This document shows positions 58,316-64,000 of a DNA stretch of 64,000 nt, piece after piece. Numbering within the stretch: the first letter of the stretch is position 1; every line of letters starts with the position of its first letter. Position numbers and translations under genes: made by a program. The stretch covers positions 124,001 to 188,000 of the forward strand of contig NZ_NSBT01000026.1 in assembly GCF_002285435.1 (NCBI RefSeq), given 5' to 3'. The notes under the pieces are model-generated. The model was not told the origin of the DNA and did no database searches. It saw only the letters and a list, made by a program, of their open reading frames with translations. Source of the stretch: Actibacterium ureilyticum. Lineage in GTDB: Bacteria; Pseudomonadota; Alphaproteobacteria; Rhodobacterales; Rhodobacteraceae.

Positions 58316-58498
58316 TCAATCGGACCGTTCGGGCAGGTCGTCGTGATCGGTGGCGGCCATCTCTTCCAGCTCGGCCTCGGTCATGGTGTCATACATCTCG
58401 CGCGAGGCGCCTTGCAGGTCGCTTTTGGCGGTCTCGCCGCGTTTGGCCGACAGGGCGGCACCGGCGGCGCGTTGCTGGGCCTTGGATTGGGCTTTCAT
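58316..58498 (-). CDS. DUF3008 small stress protein
   Basis: A 60-residue basic-to-acidic protein beginning MKAQSKAQQRAAGAALSAKR and continuing with KSDLQGASREMYDTMTEAEL, which matches DUF3008. No membrane segment. The start fits an EcfG promoter whose CGTT lies 36 bases upstream. Function unknown; probably a cytoplasmic stress-associated protein. Confidence 0.8.
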   Translation of the reverse strand: MKAQSKAQQRAAGAALSAKRGETAKSDLQGASREMYDTMTEAELEEMAATDHDDLPERSD

Positions 58499-58533
58499 GG
58501 CAATGTCCTTTCGTCGGGGTGTGTCATGGGCCG

Positions 58534-58559
58534 AACGCCCGCGCGCGGGCGCGGGTTCC
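58534..58559 (-). promoter_or_regulatory. EcfG-type general stress promoter (DUF3008 gene)
   Basis: GGAAC-N17-CGTT on the minus strand. Confidence 0.87.
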
Positions 58560-58580
58560 CAGAGCGGGTGGGCGAAATCG

Positions 58581-58606
58581 GGAACCGGGGGCGGGGGATA
58601 TGCGTT
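58581..58606 (+). promoter_or_regulatory. EcfG-type general stress promoter (DagK/phosphoesterase operon)
   Basis: GGAAC-N17-CGTT on the plus strand, 22 bases from the opposing DUF3008 promoter, so the two are divergent. Confidence 0.85.
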
Positions 58607-58660
58607 CTGACCCCGACAAGGGCGCCCCTGACGCGGGCGGAAAGCGGGGTGCATGTGCTG

Positions 58661-59590
58661 ATGGGCGCGATCGAGCCGCCGGGCCTCCGGCGCGATATCT
58701 GTATCATCCAGAACCGGAAATCCGGTCGCGGCCGGGCCGGAGAGACCACCCGCGCCTTGCGCGATGCGCTGGCCGGGCAGGGCGCCGATGTGGCGCTGCG
58801 CAGCCCCCGGCGCGGGCGCGATATCCTGAACACCGCGACCCAGGCCGTGCGCGAGGGGTTCGGCACCATCATTGCCGTGGGCGGCGACGGCACCCAATCG
58901 GCGGTGGCCCAGGCCGTGGCGGGCAGCGACGCGGTGATGGGCGTGGTCCCGACGGGAACCTTCAATTATTTCGCGCGCAGTATCGGCGTGGGCTGCGATA
59001 TCGACCGCGCCATCGCGACGATCCGCGCGGGCCACAGCCGCGCCGTGGCGGTGGGCGATCTGAACGGGCGCACCTTCCTAAACAATGTCAGCCTTGGCAC
59101 CTATCCGCAGATTTTGCAGGAGCGCGAGGCGATCTATAAACGCTGGGGCCGCAGCCGGATCGCGGCCTATTGGTCGGTGCTGCGGGTGCTGGCGGGGCGG
59201 CGCAGGCCGTTCGACATGCAGGTCAGCGCCGACGGGGTGCGCCGCGAGTTTCGCGCGCCGCTGGCCTTTGTGGGCCTGAATGCCTATCAGCTGCGCAGCT
59301 TCGCGCTCGAGGGGGCACAGGCTGCCGCCGATGACCGGCTGGCGCTGTTCGTGTCGCGTGCCGACGGCGCGGCGGACATGGTGGCCGCGGCGCTGCGGCT
59401 GGCCCGCCAAACCGCCGAGCGCGGGCGCGATTTCGACCTGCTTTGTGCCGATGCACTGACCATCGACACCGGGCCACGGGCGCGGCTGGTGGCGTTCGAT
59501 GGCGAAAAGACCCGCATGACCGGCCCGTTTCACCTGCGCGTGCGCCCCGACGCGCTGCGGGTCTTTGTCCCGGCCCGAGGGGCGGCATGA
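58661..59590 (+). CDS. diacylglycerol-kinase catalytic-domain protein
   Basis: A 309-residue protein (ATG at 58661; GTG codons at 58649 and 58655 are alternative starts). NRKSGRGRA near the N-terminus and VGGDGTQSAVAQAV with PTGTFNYFARSIG form the nucleotide-binding signature of lipid and sphingosine kinases. The C-terminal beta-rich domain is present. It may phosphorylate diacylglycerol or another lipid. An EcfG promoter lies 55 bases upstream and the phosphoesterase gene overlaps by four bases. Confidence 0.85.
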   Translation: MGAIEPPGLRRDICIIQNRKSGRGRAGETTRALRDALAGQGADVALRSPRRGRDILNTATQAVREGFGTIIAVGGDGTQSAVAQAVAGSDAVMGVVPTGTFNYFARSIGVGCDIDRAIATIRAGHSRAVAVGDLNGRTFLNNVSLGTYPQILQEREAIYKRWGRSRIAAYWSVLRVLAGRRRPFDMQVSADGVRREFRAPLAFVGLNAYQLRSFALEGAQAAADDRLALFVSRADGAADMVAAALRLARQTAERGRDFDLLCADALTIDTGPRARLVAFDGEKTRMTGPFHLRVRPDALRVFVPARGAA

Positions 59591-60414
59591 CCCGCATCGT
59601 CCACCTGTCCGATCTGCATTTCGGCCGCGACCGGCCCGAGCTTTACCAGCCGCTGTTGCAGGCGGTGAATGGCGCGGGCGCCGATCTGGTGGTGTTGTCG
59701 GGCGATCTGACACAGCGCGCGCGTCCGGCGCAGTTTCGCGCGGCCCAGGGGTTCCTGGCGGCGCTGAACGCGCCCAGCCTGGTGGTGCCGGGCAACCATG
59801 ACGTGCCGCTTTACAATCTGGCGCTGCGGCTGTTGACGCCGTTCCGGCGCTATCGCCGGGCGATCTCGCACGATCTGTTCCCGGTGCGGCGCCTGCCGGG
59901 GGTGCTGGTGATCGGGATCAATACCGTCGATCCGTATCGCTGGCAGCGGGGGCGCATTCGACGCGCCACTTTGGACCGTGTTTGCGCGCTGGCGGCGGCC
60001 GACCCTGCCGAAACCGTGGTGGTCGTTGCGCATCACCCGTTCGAGGATGTGCCGGATAGCGGCAAGCGCCTGATGCGCGGGGCACAGCGGGCGGTCGACC
60101 GGATGGCGGCCAGCGGTGTGGGGCTGGTGCTGTCGGGGCATCTGCACAGCTGGCGCGCGGGTCATTTCATCGAATCCCATGGTGGACGGCGGATGTTGCA
60201 GATCCATGCTGGCACCGGCCTGTCCAGCCGCCTCAGGGCCGAGCCGAACGATTTCGCCCGGATCGACATCTCTGGTGACGATATGTGCCTGGAACGCTGG
60301 GCCTATGACGATGCGGCGGGCGGTTTCACCCCGATCCTGCACAAACGCTATCGCAGTGACGGGGCGGAGTGGCTGGGCCTTGGACCGTCTGCGGGGGAAC
60401 CGGATATGTCCTGA
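59587..60414 (+). CDS. calcineurin-like metallophosphoesterase
   Basis: A 275-residue hydrolase with the complete set of metal motifs: DLHFG, SGDLT, GNHDV, AHHPF and SGHLHS. No signal peptide. It is translationally coupled to the lipid-kinase gene, an arrangement suggesting joint control of a phosphorylated metabolite or lipid (inference). Substrate unknown. Confidence 0.9.
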   Translation: MTRIVHLSDLHFGRDRPELYQPLLQAVNGAGADLVVLSGDLTQRARPAQFRAAQGFLAALNAPSLVVPGNHDVPLYNLALRLLTPFRRYRRAISHDLFPVRRLPGVLVIGINTVDPYRWQRGRIRRATLDRVCALAAADPAETVVVVAHHPFEDVPDSGKRLMRGAQRAVDRMAASGVGLVLSGHLHSWRAGHFIESHGGRRMLQIHAGTGLSSRLRAEPNDFARIDISGDDMCLERWAYDDAAGGFTPILHKRYRSDGAEWLGLGPSAGEPDMS

Positions 60415-60513
60415 GACGTTGACCTTTCGAAGGCGCGGTCACCTCATCCCCGAGCACCGCGTTTTCGTCTGGGCGTTCCTGTACCTGTAAGGGCGCCCGT
60501 GCCGCCGGACCGC

Positions 60514-60534
60514 ACCGCCGTTGCGTCCGGCGGT
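60514..60534. terminator. hairpin between convergent phosphoesterase and Crp/Fnr genes
   Basis: ACCGCCG-TTGCGTC-CGGCGGT, 7-bp stem with only a short T run after it on the plus strand. It may serve both genes. Confidence 0.45.
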
Positions 60535-60550
60535 TGCCGTTTCTGCGGTG

Positions 60551-61282
60551 TCAGATCAGCGGCCGGGTGACGGCCGGTTCCAGTTCGGTCATCGCGATCT
60601 GGGCCAGCGCGGATTTGTCGAACAGCGTCAGCATCCCGTCGGTCCAGCGGACCAGCTCGCGCTCGCGCAGCTTCGACAGGGTCTTGTTTGTGTGGACCAG
60701 CGACAGACCCAGCGCGTCGGCCAGATCCTGTTGGCGAAAGGGCAGGGGGACGCTGCCGCCCCGGGCCAGACCCAGCGCGCGCAGGCGCTGATACATCCGC
60801 AACAGCGCCCAGGCGATGCGCTGGATCGCGTCGCGGCGGCCCAGCGTTGCGATGGTTTCGCCCAGGAAATGCTCCTCTGCGGCGGCAATCCATGTCAGGT
60901 CATAGGCCCGGTCGGGATGGGCGCGAAAGAGCGACCACAGATCCTCGCGCCGGAAGATGCACAGCACCATGTCGGTCGTCGCTTCGACCGAATGTTTCAT
61001 CTCGCCCATCAGGCTGGCCTGCAACCCGATGAAGTCGCCGGGAAAGGCGAAGTTGATCACCTGGCGCTGGCCGTCTTCCAGCGTGACATAGCGCGTGCCC
61101 ATGCCCTGAAGGACGGTGTAAAGCTGCGGGCTGCTGGACCCTTCGAGCAGGATCGTGGTGCCCGGCTGGGCCTGCATCTCGCCCGATTTGAAGGACAGCA
61201 TGAACTCAAGCTCGCTCTGGGTCAGGCGATCGAACAGCGAACAGTCACGAAGCGGGCAGTCTGTGCAGGCGGTTTTATGCAT
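60551..61282 (-). CDS. Crp/Fnr family transcriptional regulator with N-terminal cysteines
   Basis: From the ATG at 61282 the protein has 243 residues. N-terminal CTDCPLRDC (Cys6, 9, 14), a cyclic-nucleotide-binding-like barrel (about 20-140), a further Cys near 108 (MVLCIFRRED), and a C-terminal HTH (QQDLADALGLSLVHTNKTLSKL). The cysteine spacing resembles Fnr but is shorter between the second and third, so iron-sulfur sensing is possible, not shown. It is divergent from the pseudo-receiver gene. Confidence 0.85.
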   Translation of the reverse strand: MHKTACTDCPLRDCSLFDRLTQSELEFMLSFKSGEMQAQPGTTILLEGSSSPQLYTVLQGMGTRYVTLEDGQRQVINFAFPGDFIGLQASLMGEMKHSVEATTDMVLCIFRREDLWSLFRAHPDRAYDLTWIAAAEEHFLGETIATLGRRDAIQRIAWALLRMYQRLRALGLARGGSVPLPFRQQDLADALGLSLVHTNKTLSKLRERELVRWTDGMLTLFDKSALAQIAMTELEPAVTRPLI

Positions 61283-61381
61283 GGCGTGGACGTCCTGTGC
61301 GTTGGCTATGTCACAGTTTAATGCGCAAGCCGGCGTTTCGTTCCATCCTGCGGCGAATTCCCAGCCAAGATCGGACCGCAT

Positions 61382-61747
61382 GTGAGCCTGCCTGCCCCTT
61401 ATCTTGTCGTTGTCGAGGACGTGATCGTCGGCATGGACATCGCCGACGCGATCGCATCCGTCCTGCCCGAGGCCGAGGTGCTGCGCTGCCGCGACGCGGT
61501 CGAGGCGTTGCGCATCATGGGTCCGCACCGGGACATCTCGCGCGCGTTTGTCGAGGCCGACCCGGTGGGGTTCGCGGGCAGCCCGCTGGCCCATGACATC
61601 GCCCGGCGGGGCGGGCATGTGGTACTGCTGTGCGACTTTGCCGATGGGGGCGGGGCGTCGCAGGACGTCGATATCCTGCTGACGCCGTTCGGGGCGGGCG
61701 ACATACGCCGATACCTGCAGAAAGAGGCGGAAAAGGGCGGAACTTAG
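61382..61747 (+). CDS. degenerate receiver-like (pseudo-receiver) protein
   Basis: A 121-residue protein from a GTG start. YLVVVEDVIVGMDIADAIASVL matches the beta1-alpha1 part of receiver domains including the acidic pair, but the phospho-acceptor Asp region reads SRAFVEAD with no Asp at the expected place, and the late Lys is replaced by Thr in LLTPFG. It is thus probably not phosphorylated. There is no output domain. Its last codons overlap the EcfG promoter of dps. Possible role as a decoy or partner of stress signalling (inference). Confidence 0.7.
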   Translation: MSLPAPYLVVVEDVIVGMDIADAIASVLPEAEVLRCRDAVEALRIMGPHRDISRAFVEADPVGFAGSPLAHDIARRGGHVVLLCDFADGGGASQDVDILLTPFGAGDIRRYLQKEAEKGGT

Positions 61748-61763
61748 AACCATTCCAAGCGTT
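61739..61763 (+). promoter_or_regulatory. EcfG-type general stress promoter (dps)
   Basis: GGAAC-N16-CGTT on the plus strand, partly inside the end of the pseudo-receiver gene and 66 bases before the dps start. Confidence 0.85.
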
Positions 61764-61829
61764 GTGTCCGCAGGGATCCAATCGCAAATCAGCCGCGCCA
61801 TTCCCTGCGCGGAGAGGAAAGGATGAACC

Positions 61830-62324
61830 ATGACAGATGCAATGAAGATCGTGCCGCAGACATCGGATGTGGAAACCGGGGTGGGGGATGCTTCGGCCGT
61901 GGCCGAGGCGCTGGCAAAATCGCTGGCCGATACCTATCGGTTGGTGTTCAAGACCCATGCCTGCCACTGGAATGTCGAAGGGCCGCTGTTCTATTCGATC
62001 CACAACCTGACCGAGGCACAATATACCGACATGTTCACCGCCGCCGACGAGATCGCCGAGCGGGTGCGCGCCCTGGGCAAGCTGGCCCCCAGCGCGCTGG
62101 ACGAGATCATCGAACATTCGGTCGTCAAGGACCAGAAATCGCCCGCATCGGCGCAAGAGATGGTCGAGGGTCTGGCCAGTGACCACGAAACCGTCGCCAA
62201 GCGCATGCACAAGGCCATCGAGCTGGCCGAGGACGAAAGCGACCCCGTCACCGCCGATCTGCTGACCGCCCGGTCGGCGTTTCATGAAAGTGCGGCCTGG
62301 ATGCTGCGTGCGACCGCGAAGTAA
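61830..62324 (+). CDS. dps: Dps-family DNA-binding ferritin
   Basis: A 164-residue four-helix protein that oxidises and stores iron and shields DNA. The intersubunit ferroxidase residues lie in THACHWNVEGPLF and DMFTAADEIAER. The N-terminal ~25 residues are mobile but only weakly basic, so DNA binding is uncertain. A GGAGAGGAAAGG ribosome site precedes the ATG. The perfect EcfG promoter and the following terminator make it a single-gene unit. Confidence 0.93.
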   Translation: MTDAMKIVPQTSDVETGVGDASAVAEALAKSLADTYRLVFKTHACHWNVEGPLFYSIHNLTEAQYTDMFTAADEIAERVRALGKLAPSALDEIIEHSVVKDQKSPASAQEMVEGLASDHETVAKRMHKAIELAEDESDPVTADLLTARSAFHESAAWMLRATAK

Positions 62325-62352
62325 CCGCGGCTTTTTGCCCCGCGCAGCCTGG

Positions 62353-62388
62353 CGCCGGCGGTCCGAAAGGGCCGCCGGCGTTTCTTTT
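62353..62388 (+). terminator. terminator of dps
   Basis: CGCCGGCGG (62353-62361) pairs with CCGCCGGCG (62372-62380), followed by TTTCTTTT. Confidence 0.9.
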
Positions 62389-62402
62389 GGGCCGATGCCG
62401 GG

Positions 62403-62450
62403 CCGGGGCGCTGCCCCGGACCCCGAGGTATTTCGGCCAAGATGAAGGGG
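62403..62450 (+). repeat. two-hairpin intergenic repeat, copy 2
   Basis: CCGGGGC-GCT-GCCCCGG, then ACCC, a small hairpin CCGA...TCGG enclosing GGTATT, then CCAAGATGAAG. The same order of parts is found at 34832-34882, with paired bases changed but pairing kept. Confidence 0.6.
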
Positions 62451-62458
62451 CGCACATG

Positions 62459-62491
62459 AAAAAGGCCCGGGATGCGTGAACATCCCGGGCC
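62459..62491 (-). terminator. terminator of the exported-protein gene
   Basis: An 11-bp perfect stem (62464-62474/62481-62491) with a 6-nt loop, followed by five Ts on the minus strand. Confidence 0.9.
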
Positions 62492-62519
62492 GATCAGGCA
62501 GGTCGTCGTGGCGTGCGTG

Positions 62520-63017
62520 TTATTTCAGCTTTTCAGCCACGCGTTCGGCGAAGACATCGACCATCGTGTTGTAATATTCTTCGCTGTCGGTGGTGATCTG
62601 CGTCAGGTCGGTGCCTTCGGGGAAGAAGGGACCGATCTCGGCAAAGGTCACCGTCAGGTCATAGTGGTCGAAATCGGTGTTGTTGGCCGGGTTGGTCACG
62701 CTGACGGCGCCCGACAGGCGGCTGTCTTCGGTGCGGGCGGCTTCCTCGAGCGTGGTGGCCAGCGACAGTTCGTCGATGTCGACGGTGATCTTGGCGCCAT
62801 CGGAATCGTCGGTCAGCTGGGTGCTGATCCGCTTCATGATCTCGTCGGACAGGTCTTCGCTGACATTGTTCCAGTATTCCGCGCCGCGGAAGTTCGAGAT
62901 GGCCTCCATGTCGATTTCGACCTGGACGTCGCGCACCATCGTGTTGGCGAAGGTGGGGGCGGCCATGTTGATTGCTACGGCGGCCATCAGGGCGGTTGTC
63001 ATACGTTTGCGGACCAT
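62520..63017 (-). CDS. exported protein of unknown function, stress-induced
   Basis: A 165-residue protein with signal peptide MVRKRMTTALMAAVAINMAA (cleavage near TFA-NT). The mature part is acidic with alternating beta-like stretches (VQVEIDMEAI, AKITVDIDELSL, YDLTVTFAEI) and no recognised domain. GGAG lies nine bases before the ATG; a second ATG 15 bases inside is possible. A perfect EcfG promoter upstream and a terminator downstream make it monocistronic. A periplasmic role in stress is inferred. Confidence 0.75.
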   Translation of the reverse strand: MVRKRMTTALMAAVAINMAAPTFANTMVRDVQVEIDMEAISNFRGAEYWNNVSEDLSDEIMKRISTQLTDDSDGAKITVDIDELSLATTLEEAARTEDSRLSGAVSVTNPANNTDFDHYDLTVTFAEIGPFFPEGTDLTQITTDSEEYYNTMVDVFAERVAEKLK

Positions 63018-63069
63018 CTTGAGGTCTCCTTTCAGTCTGAGATGCAGCGCGTCGGCTGCTTGAGGAGAC

Positions 63070-63094
63070 AACGTCCCGGCGACCGGTTCGTTCC
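63070..63094 (-). promoter_or_regulatory. EcfG-type general stress promoter (exported protein)
   Basis: GGAAC-N16-CGTT on the minus strand. The GGAAC element directly abuts the U-tract of the phyR terminator. Confidence 0.87.
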
Positions 63095-63123
63095 AAAAAA
63101 ATACCCCGGGACGCGGCCCGGGG
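63095..63123 (-). terminator. terminator of phyR
   Basis: CCCCGGG (63104-63110 and 63117-63123) form a 7-bp stem with a 6-nt loop; seven consecutive Ts follow on the minus strand after UA. Confidence 0.9.
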
Positions 63124-63151
63124 CATGTTTTCATGGCGATTTTTTCGTGTT

Positions 63152-63961
63152 TCAGGCGGCCAGCGTATCGGTGGACGAGAAGAACATCGCCTGGCTCACG
63201 GCTGAGCGGACCTGATCCTCGGTAAAGGGTTTGGTGATCAGGAAAGCCGGTTCCGGCCGGTTGCCGGTCAGGAAGCGTTCGGGGAAGGCGGTGATGAAGA
63301 TGACCGGCAGGTTTTCGAACTGGGCCAGGATGTCGTTCACCGCGTCGATGCCCGAGGAATTGTCGGCCAGCTGGATATCGGCCAGGATCAGGTCGGGGCG
63401 TTCGCGGGCGGCCAGTTCGACGGCTTCGGTCCGGGTGCGGGCGATGCCGGTGACGGCGTGGCCGGTGCCCTCGACAATCGCGGCAATGTCCATGGCGATG
63501 ATCGCCTCGTCCTCGATGATCATGACCTTGCCGCGGATCGCCTGTTCCATCTCGCGCCGGGCGATATCGACATATTCGGCGGCCTCGGCCTCGGATGTCG
63601 ACAGGATCTGGCCGACCTCGGCGAAGGAAAACGCCTCGATCGCGTGCAGCAGAAGGGCCTCGCGCGAGTTCGGGGTCAGCTTGGCCATATGGTCCTGTGC
63701 GCGCGCCGACAGGGTGCCGTCGGCCTCGCCCACGGGGGCGCCGGCGGTGGACCAGACGGCGTGAAAGGTGCGGAACAGCGTCACGCGGGGGCTTTCGGTG
63801 GGGGCCTCGGCCGGGTCGGCGGCCAGGATCGCCTCGAGCGTGGCGGCGGCAAAGGTATCGCCGGTTTCCTGACTGCCGGTCAGGGCGCGGGCATATCTTC
63901 TGAGGAACGGCACTGCCTGTGCGATATCTTCGGCACGGGCCGCTGCATCGTTGGATGTCAT
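63152..63961 (-). CDS. phyR: PhyR, anti-anti-sigma response regulator of the general stress response
   Basis: A 269-residue protein with an N-terminal sigma-like domain (about 10-135, sigma2/sigma4-like, with LTPNSREALLLHAIEAFSFAEV) and a C-terminal receiver (about 145-262). The receiver has the acidic pair Glu150/Asp151, phospho-acceptor Asp195 in LILADIQLAD, and Lys in ITKPFT. When phosphorylated, PhyR binds NepR and releases sigma EcfG. A GGAAC element facing out of the window 30 bases upstream suggests nepR-ecfG lies next door, as in relatives. Confidence 0.95.
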   Translation of the reverse strand: MTSNDAAARAEDIAQAVPFLRRYARALTGSQETGDTFAAATLEAILAADPAEAPTESPRVTLFRTFHAVWSTAGAPVGEADGTLSARAQDHMAKLTPNSREALLLHAIEAFSFAEVGQILSTSEAEAAEYVDIARREMEQAIRGKVMIIEDEAIIAMDIAAIVEGTGHAVTGIARTRTEAVELAARERPDLILADIQLADNSSGIDAVNDILAQFENLPVIFITAFPERFLTGNRPEPAFLITKPFTEDQVRSAVSQAMFFSSTDTLAA

Positions 63962-63990
63962 ATTTTTTAGCTCCCTAGTCGCATTTTTCG

Positions 63991-63995
63991 GGAAC
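63991..63995 (+). promoter_or_regulatory. partial EcfG promoter (-35) cut by the window end
   Basis: GGAAC on the plus strand, divergent from phyR; the CGTT would fall at about 64012, outside the window. Expected position of the nepR-ecfG promoter. Confidence 0.5.
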
Positions 63996-64000
63996 CCAAC

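Noticed and set aside
61320-61345. GGAAC-N16-CATT upstream of the Crp/Fnr gene on the minus strand
   Set aside because: The -10 differs from CGTT in a gene region where all other sites are perfect.

Overview
The window is a high-GC chromosomal segment of an alphaproteobacterium, most likely a member of the Rhodobacteraceae/Paracoccaceae (Roseobacter-Rhodobacter group). The assignment is by inference from gene content: a mraZ-to-murC division cluster, a DUF1127 gene followed by CCUCCUCCC-loop small RNA hairpins as in the ccaF1-ccsR locus of Rhodobacter sphaeroides, tandem DUF2484 genes after murC, a PhyR/EcfG general stress system, and a Tat-exported xanthine-dehydrogenase-family enzyme. There is no rRNA, CRISPR array, insertion sequence or prophage. 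Three tRNA genes are present: Leu(TAA), Ser(TGA) and Gly(GCC).

Layout. 1-2.1 kb: end of an unknown gene, a GFA-type zinc protein, a rhomboid protease, a TPR protein and tRNA-Leu. 2.3-6.8 kb: a polyamine-type ABC importer (ATPase, binding protein, two permeases) with a strong terminator after the binding-protein gene; most of that gene looks compositionally foreign. 6.8-13.2 kb (minus): a tightly overlapping operon reading lipoprotein with SPOR domain, D-Ala-D-Ala carboxypeptidase, tmk, holB, tatD, metallo-beta-lactamase-fold hydrolase, AEC transporter. 13.4-21.2 kb: tRNA-Ser, an FAD/GcvT demethylase-type dehydrogenase, tRNA-Gly, TerC, MAPEG and pyruvate carboxylase. 21.5-24.4 kb: a UvrD/PcrA helicase and a cupin protein.

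24.4-25.1 kb (minus): a 71-residue DUF1127 protein and four tandem two-hairpin units. All eight loops are exactly 12 nt and carry CCUCCUCCC, and the array ends in an intrinsic terminator. 25.3-26.4 kb: mrp/apbC. 26.4-27.1 kb: an unusual non-coding region before mraZ with 10-bp-phased GGGA boxes, a perfect TATAAT inside one box set, and a leader ending in an intrinsic terminator just before mraZ (an UpsM-like RNA). 27.1-40.1 kb: mraZ, rsmH, ftsL, ftsI, murE, murF, mraY, murD, ftsW, murG, murC. The usual murB-ddl-ftsQAZ continuation is absent; an amino-acid permease, two DUF2484 genes and a small membrane protein follow instead.

42.3-45.4 kb: a TRAP transporter. 45.5-50.3 kb: XdhC, an AraC-type regulator and an IorAB-type molybdenum enzyme. 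50.3-53.6 kb: divergent oxyR and katG with a palindrome over the oxyR start. 53.7-64 kb: a general-stress-response island with DUF3618-like, holin-X-like, PLDc_N, DUF1328, PRC-barrel, sensor kinase, DUF3008, DagK, metallophosphoesterase, Crp/Fnr, pseudo-receiver, Dps, an exported protein and PhyR. Seven perfect GGAAC-N16/17-CGTT promoters lie in it, and an eighth GGAAC element is cut by the window end. OxyR/KatG and Dps place oxidative defence beside the PhyR-controlled genes.
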